Positions 26,625 to 34,926 of a DNA stretch of 54,862 nt are shown one piece after another. Source of the DNA: Accumulibacter sp. (GTDB taxonomy: Bacteria; Pseudomonadota; Gammaproteobacteria; Burkholderiales; Rhodocyclaceae); assembly GCF_016789985.1 (NCBI RefSeq), contig NZ_JAEUOL010000169.1, forward strand, positions 1 through 54,862, read 5' to 3'. Below the pieces are notes generated by a model. That model was not told where the DNA came from and searched no databases. It saw only the letters and a program-made list of their open reading frames with translations. The position numbers were made by a program, and so were the translations under genes. Every line of letters begins with the position of its first letter. The stretch's first letter is position 1.

Positions 26625-27690
26625 GCGGGGCGACCCCTGTCTCCGGCGCAATGCCAGTGGCGATTGCCTGCAGCGTGTCGGCAGAATAGTCGAACGAGTC
26701 GGCGAAGAACTCGTCTGCCGGCAGGTGGCAGCGGGTGAGAAAATCCTGGCGCGCGGCAGCGATCATCGCCGGCGCTCCACAGACATAGGCTTGATGCTCT
26801 GAGAGATCTGGATGATCAGCCATTGCTGCGGCGTGGACGAGGCCGGTCCGGCCACTCCAGTGCTCTTCGGCCGGCGAGCCGGAGAGAACCGGAATGAAGC
26901 GAATATTGGGGTGTCGTGCCGGCCACTGTTCGGCGAGTTGCAGCAGGTACAGGTCGGCGCGACAGCGTGCCCCCCAATAGATAGCCATGGCTCTGTCGCT
27001 TCCCTCGGCGATGGCGTGCTCGACGATTGCCTTGATCGGTGCAAATCCGGTCCCGCCGGCGACCAGCAGCATCGGTTTGCGCGAGTCCTCGCGCAGGAAG
27101 AAAGTGCCCAGTGGGCCGCGCAGACGCAAGAGGTCGCGTTCCCGCATGTGCTGGAAGACATGTTCGGTGAACTGGCCGCCTGGTACGTGACGGACGTGCA
27201 GCTGCAGCACGCTGTCGTCATGGGGGGGGTTGGCCAGCGAAAAGGAGCGTCGCTTGGCATCTTTGAGCAGAATGTCTACGTACTGCCCGGCGAGAAACTG
27301 CAGGCGTTCGTTGGCGGGCAGTTTGAGTTCGAGGATCATCACTTGCGGAGCGACGCGGATCAGCCGGTGTACGCGGGCCGGCAGGGTCCGGATCGGGAGG
27401 TCGTCGAGTGTGCGTACTTCGCGGCTTTCGATGCACAGGTCACTCTTCGCCATGGCACAGCAGAAGAGCGCGAAGCCGGCCAGGCGGTCGGCTTCGCTGA
27501 GAATCTCGGGCGATGCCTTGCCGTGCACCACCTCGCCGGCGAGCACCTTGCCCCGGCAGTTGCCGCAAACCCCGTCGCGGCAACCGTAGGGAAGGCTCAG
27601 CCCCTGGCGCAGGGCGGCTGCGAGAATCGTTTCGTCGGGCTCGGCATGAAAACTGTGCCGGCTCGGCTGAACGCTGACCTGAAAACCCAT
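26617..27690 (-). CDS. Ferredoxin-NAD(P)H reductase-like protein (2Fe-2S plus FAD)
   Basis: The 357-residue protein has an N-terminal plant-type 2Fe-2S domain (CRDGVCGNCRGKV, with the last cysteine in ALFCCAMAK). An FAD-binding domain follows (KRRSFSLANPP) and an NAD(P)-binding domain (LLVAGGTGFAPIKAIVEHA, ending YVCGAPAMIAAA). Databases often name such proteins CDP-6-deoxy-delta-3,4-glucoseen reductase, but no deoxysugar genes are nearby, so a general electron-transfer role is equally likely. It is divergent from the SDR gene and coupled to the HDOD gene. Confidence 0.88.
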   Translation of the reverse strand: MGFQVSVQPSRHSFHAEPDETILAAALRQGLSLPYGCRDGVCGNCRGKVLAGEVVHGKASPEILSEADRLAGFALFCCAMAKSDLCIESREVRTLDDLPIRTLPARVHRLIRVAPQVMILELKLPANERLQFLAGQYVDILLKDAKRRSFSLANPPHDDSVLQLHVRHVPGGQFTEHVFQHMRERDLLRLRGPLGTFFLREDSRKPMLLVAGGTGFAPIKAIVEHAIAEGSDRAMAIYWGARCRADLYLLQLAEQWPARHPNIRFIPVLSGSPAEEHWSGRTGLVHAAAMADHPDLSEHQAYVCGAPAMIAAARQDFLTRCHLPADEFFADSFDYSADTLQAIATGIAPETGVAPHD

Positions 27691-27729
27691 TGACTCTCCG
27701 CTGATGTTCTAATCCGGTAAAATTGCGCG

Positions 27730-28635
27730 GTGCAAAAACTCTTGATCGTTGGTTGCGGTGACGTCGCACGCCGCATGTTGCCTCGTCTGCTTGGCCATTA
27801 TCGTGTCTTCGCGCTGGTCCGTGATCGCGAGCAGTGTGCCTTCTGGCGCGAACATGGCGCTCGACCTGTGTTGGCCGACCTCGATCAGCCAGCCAGTTTG
27901 CGGCGCATCGCCGGTCTGGCCGACATCGTGGTTCATCTGGCGCCGCCTCCGGCGGCCGACCGCCGGAGGCGGGCAGGCGAGCAGCGCGATAGCCGGACGC
28001 GCTGGCTGTTGGCCGCCCTGGCCCGCGGCCGGAGTCTACCACAGCGCATCGTTTATATAAGCACCACTGGTGTTTACGGTGACTGCGCGGGGGCGCTGAT
28101 CGACGAGACGCATGCCGTACGCCCGTCAACCGTGCGTGCCTGCCGCCGTCTGGACGCCGAGCGGCAATTGCGCGCTTTCGGTCGCCGCGGCGTGGTTGTC
28201 AGCATCCTGCGCGCGCCCGGTATCTACGCCACCGACCGCCTGCCGATCGAACGGCTGCGTAAAGGCAGTCCGGCGCTCCGTGCGGCCGATGATGTCTATA
28301 CCAACCACATCCATGCCGATGACCTGGCGGCGCTGACCTGTGCGGCGCTGCGCTATGGGCGGAGCAACCGCACCTACAATGCAAGCGACGATTCACAGAT
28401 CAAGATGGGCGACTATTTCGATCTGGTGGCGGATGGTTTAGGACTGGCGCGGGTGCCTCGTCTGTCGCGCGGCGAGGCCGAGATGCGGTTGCCAGAGATG
28501 CAGTTGTCGTTCATGAGTGAATCGCGCCGCCTGCTGAACCGGCGCGCCAAATGCGAGTTGCGGTTTCGGCCACGTTATGCCCAGGTCGCCGACGGCGTCG
28601 CGGCGGCGCTCAAGGAAAGGGAAAACCGGTGTTGA
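27730..28635 (+). CDS. NAD(P)-binding SDR/epimerase-like protein
   Basis: This 301-residue atypical short-chain dehydrogenase/epimerase resembles YeeZ. The nucleotide motif is LLIVGCGDVARRML (GxGxxA form). IVYISTTGVYGD contains the Thr/Tyr region, and VYTNHIHADDLAAL and RTYNASDD are typical of the family; the YxxxK lysine is not obvious. Start GTG 27730 has no ribosome binding site. TAAAAT at 27718-27723 would place the transcript start almost on the GTG, so a leaderless mRNA is possible. It overlaps hemJ by 7 bases. Substrate unknown. Confidence 0.82.
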   Translation: MQKLLIVGCGDVARRMLPRLLGHYRVFALVRDREQCAFWREHGARPVLADLDQPASLRRIAGLADIVVHLAPPPAADRRRRAGEQRDSRTRWLLAALARGRSLPQRIVYISTTGVYGDCAGALIDETHAVRPSTVRACRRLDAERQLRAFGRRGVVVSILRAPGIYATDRLPIERLRKGSPALRAADDVYTNHIHADDLAALTCAALRYGRSNRTYNASDDSQIKMGDYFDLVADGLGLARVPRLSRGEAEMRLPEMQLSFMSESRRLLNRRAKCELRFRPRYAQVADGVAAALKERENRC

Positions 28636-29045
28636 TAGTCAAGGTACTGCATCTGTGGATGGTGGTGAGCTGGTTTGCCGGCCTGTTCTACCTGCCGCGG
28701 ATCTTCGTCAACCTCGCGCTGGTTGCGCCGGACAGCACGGCAGAACGCGACCGCTTGCTGTTGATGGCGGGCAAGCTCTATCGGTTCATGACGCCGATCG
28801 GTTTTCTGGCGGTTGCCCTGGGGCTCTGGCTGTGGTTCGGCTTCGGTTTTGGCGGCGGCTGGCTGCACGCCAAGACGGCCCTGGTGCTGCTGCTGCTTGG
28901 CTACCATGCTTACTGCGGGCGCTTGCTGCGCAACTTCCAGGTGGGTCGCAACCTGCGTGACCATGTCTGGTACCGCTGGTTCAATGAGATGCCGGTGCTG
29001 CTCCTGCTGGCGGTGACCTATCTGGCTGTGGTCAAGCCCTTCTAG
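28629..29045 (+). CDS. hemJ: Protoporphyrinogen IX oxidase HemJ
   Basis: The 138-residue membrane protein belongs to the HemJ (UPF0093, CopD-like) family, which oxidises protoporphyrinogen IX in haem synthesis. It starts at GTG 28629 inside the end of the SDR gene. The family opening VKVLHLWMVVSWFAGLFYLP carries the conserved His. HAKTALVLLLLGYHAYC and WYRWFNEMP are characteristic, with four hydrophobic helices. hemL also lies in this window but far away. Confidence 0.9.
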   Translation: MLIVKVLHLWMVVSWFAGLFYLPRIFVNLALVAPDSTAERDRLLLMAGKLYRFMTPIGFLAVALGLWLWFGFGFGGGWLHAKTALVLLLLGYHAYCGRLLRNFQVGRNLRDHVWYRWFNEMPVLLLLAVTYLAVVKPF

Positions 29046-29067
29046 TCCATCCGCTCGGAGATAAGCC

Positions 29068-30213
29068 GTGGAAACATTCTTTGCCAGTTGTCCGCGTGGC
29101 CTCGAGCACCTTTTGGCTGAAGACCTCAGGCTGGCAGGTGCGGGCGAGCTCACGCAGATCTTCGGCGGGGTACATTTTCGTGCCGATTGGTCTGCCTGCT
29201 ACCGCGCCAATCTCCAGTCAAGGATCGCCACGCGCATCCTGTGGCGAGTGGCACAGGGGTCTTACGTCAAGGAAGACGACATCTACCGCCTGGCCCTGGA
29301 CACGCCCTGGCCGCAGTGGTTTCTGCCACAACAGACGATTCGCGTCGATGTGACGGCGGTAAAGAGCCCATTGAAGAGCGTGGATTTCGTCACCCTGCGC
29401 ATCAAGGACGCCGTCTGTGACCGCTTTCGCCGCGAGCTGGGGAGCCGCCCGAGTGTTGATACCCGGCAGCCGGAGGTGCGCATCCAGGGCTTCATCGGGC
29501 GCGACGAGTGTACGCTGTATCTGGATACCTCGGGGGCGCCGCTTTACCAGCGCGGCTTTCGCCAGAAGACCGTCGATGCCCCGCTCAAGGAAAACCTCGC
29601 GGCCGGCATTCTCCGCCTGAGCGGCTGGCAGCCCGGGGTCGTGCTGCTTGATCCGATGTGTGGCAGCGGTACGTTTCTCCTTGAGGCGGCGCAGATCGCG
29701 CTCGGCCGGGCGCCGGGCACGGGGCGCGACTTCGCTTTTCAGCGGCTGCGTCATTTCGATGCCGATCTCTGGCAAGGCCTGCTCGCTGGCGCACGAGCGG
29801 GCGAGCACTCGGCGGCGGATGGGGGGATTTTCGGCGGCGACATCTCGCCCGCCGCGGTGCGCGCAGCACTGGCCAATCTCGATCGGGCCGGACTGCTGCC
29901 CGTCGTCCGTCTGAGCACGGGCGACCTGCTCGACATCGAGGCACCGGCCGGGCATGGGGTCATGGTGAGCAATCTGCCTTACGGCGAGCGGGTTTCGGAT
30001 CACGAACAACTGGCCCGTTTCTACCCCCTGCTGGGCAGTGCCCTGAAGCGTCGCTTTGCTGGCTGGAACTGCTACCTGATCAGCGCCGACACCCGCCTGC
30101 CGAAGCTGGTCCGCCTGACTCCCAGCAAGAAGACGCCCTTGTTCAACGGAGCGCTGGAATGTCGTCTCTATGAATTCCGCATGGTGGCTGGCAGCAACCG
30201 TACCCTGGGGTGA
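29068..30213 (+). CDS. THUMP-domain 23S rRNA methyltransferase, RlmL N-terminal-half-like
   Basis: The 381-residue protein is the THUMP plus Rossmann methyltransferase module that, in E. coli RlmL (YcbY), makes m2G2445. The RlmK half is absent, as is common in betaproteobacteria. Visible parts are ASCPRGLEHLLAEDL, the THUMP core to about residue 160, LLDPMCGSGTFLLEAA (SAM motif I) and VSNLPYGERVSDHEQL. Motif IV reads NLPY (302-305) rather than the usual NPPY. GTG 29068 follows CGGAG. Confidence 0.87.
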   Translation: METFFASCPRGLEHLLAEDLRLAGAGELTQIFGGVHFRADWSACYRANLQSRIATRILWRVAQGSYVKEDDIYRLALDTPWPQWFLPQQTIRVDVTAVKSPLKSVDFVTLRIKDAVCDRFRRELGSRPSVDTRQPEVRIQGFIGRDECTLYLDTSGAPLYQRGFRQKTVDAPLKENLAAGILRLSGWQPGVVLLDPMCGSGTFLLEAAQIALGRAPGTGRDFAFQRLRHFDADLWQGLLAGARAGEHSAADGGIFGGDISPAAVRAALANLDRAGLLPVVRLSTGDLLDIEAPAGHGVMVSNLPYGERVSDHEQLARFYPLLGSALKRRFAGWNCYLISADTRLPKLVRLTPSKKTPLFNGALECRLYEFRMVAGSNRTLG

Positions 30214-30283
30214 GCCACTGCCGGTTAGCCGGAGTCCGACCCGGCGCTGGCCTGGCGAGCCGCCGCCTGCCGCTGGTGCCGAC

Positions 30284-31420
30284 CTAGACGATGTCGAGGT
30301 GGCCGATACCTGCGGTGAGATCCCTGTCCCTGGATTCCTTGCCATGTAGCTTGATCTGCAGTCGCAGGTCGTTCAGCGAGTCGGCATTGCGCAGGGCATC
30401 GGTATAGCTGATCAGACCTTCTTCGTAGAGATCGAAAAGTGACTGGTCGAAGGTCTGCATGCCGAGCTCGCGCGACCGTTTCATCACATCCTTGATCTCC
30501 TGTACCTGACCTTTGAAGATCAGGTCGGAAATCAGCGGCGAGTTGAGCAGGATTTCAATCGCCGGGACCCGGCCCTTGCCATCCTTTTTCGGCAGCAGGC
30601 GTTGCGAAACCAGGGCGCGCAGGTTTAGCGAAAGGTCCATCAGCAGTTGGTGGCGCCGTTCCTCAGGGAAAAAGTTGATGACCCGGTCGATCGCTTGGTT
30701 GGTGCTGTTGGCGTGCAGCGTGGCAAGGCAGAGGTGGCCGGTTTCAGCGAAGGCGATGGCATAGTCCATGGTTGCACGGTCACGGATCTCGCCCATCATG
30801 ATCACGTTGGGTGCCTGGCGCAAAGTGTTCTTGAGCGCCACTTCCCAGTTGTCGGTGTCCACGCCGATCTCGCGCTGGGTGACGATCGACTTCTTGTGCT
30901 CATGCACGAATTCGATCGGATCCTCGATGGTGATGATATGGCCCTGGCTGTTGCGGTTGCGGTGGTCAACCAGAGCTGCCAGCGACGTCGTCTTGCCGGT
31001 GCCGGTGCCTCCGACAAACACCACCAGGCCGCGCAGGGTCATCGCGATGTCCTTGAGTACCGCAGGCAGGGCGAGTTCGTCGAGGGTTGGCACGACCAGA
31101 TTGATCGTCCGGCAAACGACCGCGACTCGCCCCTGCTGGACCAGGGCATTGACACGAAAGCGGCCGATGCCGGCTGGCGAGATGGCGAAATTGCATTCCT
31201 TGGTTGCTTCGAAATCGGACGCCTGGCGGTCGTTCATCAGCGCACGGGCGAGCTCGGCGGAGTGCTGCGGCAGCAGCGGCTGACTTGACACCGGTACGAC
31301 CTTACCGTCGATCTTGATGGCCGGCGGAAAATTTGCCGTGATGAAGAGGTCGGAGCCGTTCTTCTGCACCATCAGACGCAGCAGTTCGTGCATGAACTTC
31401 AGTGCCTGATCATTCTCCAT
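30284..31420 (-). CDS. pilU: Type IV pilus retraction ATPase PilU
   Basis: The 378-residue PilT paralogue works with PilT to retract type IV pili. The sequence has Walker A GGTGTGKTTS, the Asp box/Walker B IITIEDPIEFVHEHKKSIVT with QREIGVD, MMGEIRDRATMDYAIAFAET, and LATLHANSTNQAIDRVINFF. The longer C-terminal tail and the KNGSDLFITANFPPAIKIDG opening fit PilU rather than PilT. It lies 24 bases after pilT in the same direction. Confidence 0.94.
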   Translation of the reverse strand: MENDQALKFMHELLRLMVQKNGSDLFITANFPPAIKIDGKVVPVSSQPLLPQHSAELARALMNDRQASDFEATKECNFAISPAGIGRFRVNALVQQGRVAVVCRTINLVVPTLDELALPAVLKDIAMTLRGLVVFVGGTGTGKTTSLAALVDHRNRNSQGHIITIEDPIEFVHEHKKSIVTQREIGVDTDNWEVALKNTLRQAPNVIMMGEIRDRATMDYAIAFAETGHLCLATLHANSTNQAIDRVINFFPEERRHQLLMDLSLNLRALVSQRLLPKKDGKGRVPAIEILLNSPLISDLIFKGQVQEIKDVMKRSRELGMQTFDQSLFDLYEEGLISYTDALRNADSLNDLRLQIKLHGKESRDRDLTAGIGHLDIV

Positions 31421-31444
31421 GAATCATCCTCCTCCTGCTGCGAC

Positions 31445-32491
31445 TCAGGCGCCCGGGAAGGCGTCCTTGTTGGCTGCCTTGGCGCGTGCTTCGGATGCTG
31501 ACACGACGTTGCGCCGCACCAGGTCGATCAGGGCCTGGTCGAGGGTCTGCATGCCGAACTGCTGTCCGGTTTGCAGCGACGAGTACATCTGTGCCACCTT
31601 GTTCTCACGGATCAGGTTGCGGATCGCCGGGGTGCCGATCAGGATCTCGTGTGCGGCGACTCTTCCCTGGCCATCCTTGGTCTTGAGCAGGGTTTGCGAG
31701 ATCACCGCGCGCAGCGACTCGGAAAGCATCGATCGCACCATTTCCTTCTCGGCCGCCGGGAAGACGTCGATGATCCGGTCAATCGTCTTGGCAGCGCTCG
31801 AGGTATGCAGGGTGGCGAACACCAGGTGGCCGGTTTCGGCGCCGGTCAGTGCAAGGCGGATGGTCTCCAGGTCGCGCATCTCGCCCACCAGAATCACATC
31901 CGGGTCTTCGCGCAGGGCCGAGCGCAGGGCATTCTGGAAGGACAGGGTATGCGGACCGATCTCACGCTGATTGATCAGGCACTTCTTGGGTTGATGCACG
32001 AATTCGATCGGGTCCTCGACGGTGAGGATGTGGCTGTAGGCGTTCTCGTTGACATGGTTGATCATCGCTGCCAAGGTGGTCGATTTGCCCGAGCCCGTCG
32101 GCCCGGTGACCAGGACGATACCGCGCGGATAGTCCGAGATGTCCTTGAAGATGCGCGGGCAGTTGAGGTCTTCGAGCGTCAGCACCTTCGACGGAATCGT
32201 CCGGAAGACCGCGCCGGCGCCACGATTCTGGACGAAAGCATTGACCCTGAAACGTGCCAGGTTCGGGATCTCGAACGAGAAGTCGCACTCCCGCGTGTCT
32301 TCGTACTGTTTGCGCTGGGCGTCACTCATGATGTCGTACACCATTCCGTGCACGTCCTTGTGCTCCATCGCCGGCAGGTTGATCCGCCGGACATCGCCAT
32401 TCACCCGGATGATCGGCGGCAAGCCCGCCGAGAGGTGGAGGTCCGACGCCCTGTTCTTGACGCTGAAAGCCAACAGTTCCGTGATGTCCAT
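31445..32491 (-). CDS. pilT: Type IV pilus retraction ATPase PilT
   Basis: The 348-residue hexameric motor has the PilT opening MDITELLAFSVKNRASDLHL, Walker A GPTGSGKSTT, ILTVEDPIEFVHQPKKCLIN, and the AIRNLIRENKVAQMYSSLQT motif required for retraction. It is divergent from yggS, with 69 bases between. Together with the pilG-chpA operon at 40-49 kb it indicates twitching motility. Confidence 0.96.
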   Translation of the reverse strand: MDITELLAFSVKNRASDLHLSAGLPPIIRVNGDVRRINLPAMEHKDVHGMVYDIMSDAQRKQYEDTRECDFSFEIPNLARFRVNAFVQNRGAGAVFRTIPSKVLTLEDLNCPRIFKDISDYPRGIVLVTGPTGSGKSTTLAAMINHVNENAYSHILTVEDPIEFVHQPKKCLINQREIGPHTLSFQNALRSALREDPDVILVGEMRDLETIRLALTGAETGHLVFATLHTSSAAKTIDRIIDVFPAAEKEMVRSMLSESLRAVISQTLLKTKDGQGRVAAHEILIGTPAIRNLIRENKVAQMYSSLQTGQQFGMQTLDQALIDLVRRNVVSASEARAKAANKDAFPGA

Positions 32492-32528
32492 CCGGTTCGG
32501 TCCTCGGGCGGTGGGCGGGGCGCAGTGC

Positions 32529-32534
32529 TATACT
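32529..32534 (+). promoter_or_regulatory. -10 candidate for yggS-proC
   Basis: TATACT stands 26 bases before ATG 32561 in the pilT/yggS gap. No good -35 is visible. Confidence 0.35.
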
Positions 32535-32560
32535 CTCAAAAATCTGCGCGACGCCCGATT

Positions 32561-33244
32561 ATGATCACACTTCCCGCCAAGCTGCAAGCCGTTCTCGCGC
32601 GAATTGCCGACGCTGCCCGGCTGTATGGTCGTGACCAGGCGGACGTTCGCTTGCTTGCGGTGAGCAAGACCTGGCCGGCGGCTGCGTTGCGCGAAGTGGC
32701 AGCGGCCGGCCAGCGGGCTTTCGGCGAAAGCTATGTGCAGGAGGCGGTCGGCAAGATCAGCGAGTTGCGTACGCTGGGTCTTGAGTGGCACTTCATCGGT
32801 GCCTTGCAGGCCAACAAGACGCGTCTGGTGGCCGAGTCTTTCGACTGGGTCCATTCGGTCGATCAACTTCGCATTGCCCAGCGACTATCCGAGCAACGCC
32901 CGTCATTGCTACCCCCCTTGTCCGTGTGCCTGCAGGTCAATGTCAGCGGTGAAGCCAGCAAGAGCGGCGTGTCGCCGGCCGCTGCTCCGGCCCTGGCGGC
33001 GGCGGTCGCGGTGTTGCCCGGCTTGTGTTTGCGCGGTTTGATGGCTATCCCGGCGGCTACCGACGAGTTTGGCGAACAGCGGCGCGCTTTCCGTTGCCTG
33101 CGGGAACTTTCGGAACGATTGCGGGCCGATGGCTTGTTGCTTGATACCTTGTCGATGGGTATGTCGCACGATCTGGAGGCAGCGATTGCCGAAGGGGCGA
33201 CGCTGGTGCGCGTCGGCACTGCAATTTTTGGTGAGAGAAGATGA
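32561..33244 (+). CDS. yggS: PLP homeostasis protein YggS (PLPBP)
   Basis: The 227-residue pyridoxal phosphate-binding barrel protein balances B6 vitamers. The PLP lysine lies in VRLLAVSKTWPAAALREV. GESYVQEAVGKI, LEWHFIGALQANKTRLV and LDTLSMGMSHDLEAAIAEGA are conserved. ATG 32561 was chosen, as the longer frame upstream is antisense to pilT. It overlaps proC by 4 bases (ATGA). Confidence 0.93.
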   Translation: MITLPAKLQAVLARIADAARLYGRDQADVRLLAVSKTWPAAALREVAAAGQRAFGESYVQEAVGKISELRTLGLEWHFIGALQANKTRLVAESFDWVHSVDQLRIAQRLSEQRPSLLPPLSVCLQVNVSGEASKSGVSPAAAPALAAAVAVLPGLCLRGLMAIPAATDEFGEQRRAFRCLRELSERLRADGLLLDTLSMGMSHDLEAAIAEGATLVRVGTAIFGERR

Positions 33245-34056
33245 AGATCACTTTCCTTGGTGGTGGCAACATGGCCAACGCACTGATCGGCGGGCTGGTG
33301 AAGACCGGCTTTTCAGCCTCCGACATCGCGGTCATCGAGCTGGGCGCACAGGGGCGCGCCAAGTTGCGGCTCGCCTACGGCGTACGTTGCTATGAGGCGC
33401 CCGGGGCTGTGGCACTCGACTGCGATGCCGTGCTGCTGTCGGTCAAGCCGCAGCAGATGCGCGAGGCCTGTCCGCCGCTCCTGCCTTACCTCAAGCAGCA
33501 ACTGATCATCAGCATCGCTGCCGGTCTGCGCTTGGCCGACGTTTCGCGCTGGCTAGGCGGCTACGGCAAGATCGTGCGCGCGATGCCCAACACACCGGCG
33601 CTGATTGGTGCCGGGATCACCGGGCTGTGCGCCATGCCGGCGGTTTCGATGGCCGAGCGGCTGGGCGCCGAGCGTATCCTGCAGGCGGTTGGCAATACCC
33701 TGTGGATTGCCGATGAGGAAAAGATGGATGCGGTGACCGCCGTCTCCGGCAGCGGTCCGGCCTATGTGTTCCTGTTCATTGAAGCACTGCAGCAGGCGGC
33801 GAGCCAACTCGGCCTGTCGCCCGGCCAGGCACGACAGTTGTCGATCGATACCGTGCTCGGGGCAGCCCGACTGGCGGCGCAGTCCGATGAAGCGGCCAGT
33901 GTGCTGCGCGAGCGAGTGACTTCCAAGGGTGGGACGACCGAGGCGGCGTTGCGGACGATGCAGGAGCGTTGCGTCAAGGAAGGCTTCATCGCCGGAGTCC
34001 TGGCGGCCAATGAGCGTGGTCGGGAATTGGGTGCGCTGCTTGGTCAGGACGACTGA
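33241..34056 (+). CDS. proC: Pyrroline-5-carboxylate reductase
   Basis: The 271-residue enzyme performs the last step of proline synthesis using NAD(P)H. It has the N-terminal Rossmann motif ITFLGGGNMANALIGGL and the P5CR signature (TAVSGSGPAYVFLFIEALQQ). The conserved RAMPNTPALIGAG and TSKGGTTEAALR are also present. It is coupled to yggS upstream and to yggT downstream, whose ATG shares the final base of the stop codon. Confidence 0.95.
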   Translation: MKITFLGGGNMANALIGGLVKTGFSASDIAVIELGAQGRAKLRLAYGVRCYEAPGAVALDCDAVLLSVKPQQMREACPPLLPYLKQQLIISIAAGLRLADVSRWLGGYGKIVRAMPNTPALIGAGITGLCAMPAVSMAERLGAERILQAVGNTLWIADEEKMDAVTAVSGSGPAYVFLFIEALQQAASQLGLSPGQARQLSIDTVLGAARLAAQSDEAASVLRERVTSKGGTTEAALRTMQERCVKEGFIAGVLAANERGRELGALLGQDD

Positions 34057-34595
34057 TGGTCTCCCAGGCAGGTCTGTTTCTGCTCGATGTGCTGGTCGCG
34101 TTTCTGAGCGTGGTGCTGCTGTTGCGTTTCTTCATGCAGGCCTGTCGCGTATCCTTCAACAACCAGGTGGGCACCTTCGTCGTCGAGTTCACCAATTGGC
34201 TGGTTCGCCCCCTGCGCAAGATCCTGCCTGGCTTCTACGGCCTTGATCTGGCCAGCCTCCTGCCGGCCTATCTGCTGCAGGTCATTTTCGCTCTGGCGGT
34301 GTTCCTGGTACGCGGCGGAAGCGAAGCCTGGTCACTGGCGACCTGGTTGTCGCTGCTCTTCTGGCACGGTCTTCTGGCAACCCTGCGCCTCAGCATCTAC
34401 CTCCTGATTGGTGCCTTGCTGGTGCAGGCGGTGCTGTCATGGATCAGTCCCTATTCGCCACTGAGCCAGCCGGTAGCGCAACTGACCCGCCCCGTCCTGC
34501 GCCCGATCCAGCGTTTCCTGCCACCGATCGGTGGTGTCGACCTTTCGCCGCTGATCGCCATCGTCCTTGCCCAATTATTGCTGATGTTCCTCTAG
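34056..34595 (+). CDS. yggT: YggT family membrane protein
   Basis: The 179-residue integral membrane protein has two YggT repeats. Each contains a pattern like TNWLVRPLRKILPGF or TRPVLRPIQRFLPPIGGVDL, preceded by hydrophobic helices. The family is linked to osmotic stress and proton homeostasis, but the molecular role is unclear. ATG 34056 overlaps the proC stop by one base. The proC-yggT-yggU order is common in proteobacteria. Confidence 0.9.
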   Translation: MVSQAGLFLLDVLVAFLSVVLLLRFFMQACRVSFNNQVGTFVVEFTNWLVRPLRKILPGFYGLDLASLLPAYLLQVIFALAVFLVRGGSEAWSLATWLSLLFWHGLLATLRLSIYLLIGALLVQAVLSWISPYSPLSQPVAQLTRPVLRPIQRFLPPIGGVDLSPLIAIVLAQLLLMFL

Positions 34596-34601
34596 GCCGC
34601 T

Positions 34602-34892
34602 GTGAGCGATTGGCTGCGTCGTGCCGAAGGAGGAATCACGCTGACCGTGCATGTCCAACCGGGAGCTAGGCACAATGAGGTGGCCGGTGTGCACGGCGAG
34701 GCGCTGAAGATTCGTCTGGCAGCACCGGCGATCGACGGCCGGGCCAATGCCGCCCTGCTCGAGTTCGTTGCCAAACGACTCGGGGTGCCCAGGTCCGCGC
34801 TGCAGATCAGGAGTGGACAGACGTCACGGCGCAAACTGCTGGTCGTTCTTGAACCGCCGACTGACGCGGTGCAGCGCCTGCTCGGCGACTGA
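34602..34892 (+). CDS. yggU: YggU/DUF167 family protein
   Basis: The 96-residue protein starts at GTG 34602, 6 bases after yggT. The family motif is VHVQPGARHNEVAGVHGEAL, followed by RLAAPAIDGRANAALLEFVA and QTSRRKLLVV. The structure is a small alpha/beta fold with no established biochemical role. It ends the yggS operon, and the 34 bases to the opposing pyrX stop hold no feature. Confidence 0.88.
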   Translation: MSDWLRRAEGGITLTVHVQPGARHNEVAGVHGEALKIRLAAPAIDGRANAALLEFVAKRLGVPRSALQIRSGQTSRRKLLVVLEPPTDAVQRLLGD

Positions 34893-34926
34893 GCCGCCGC
34901 TCCGCCCGGTCATGGGGCTTACTGCG

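Noticed and set aside
31571..32560. N-terminal extension of yggS across pilT
   Set aside because: It is antisense to pilT; YggS homologues start near ATG 32561.
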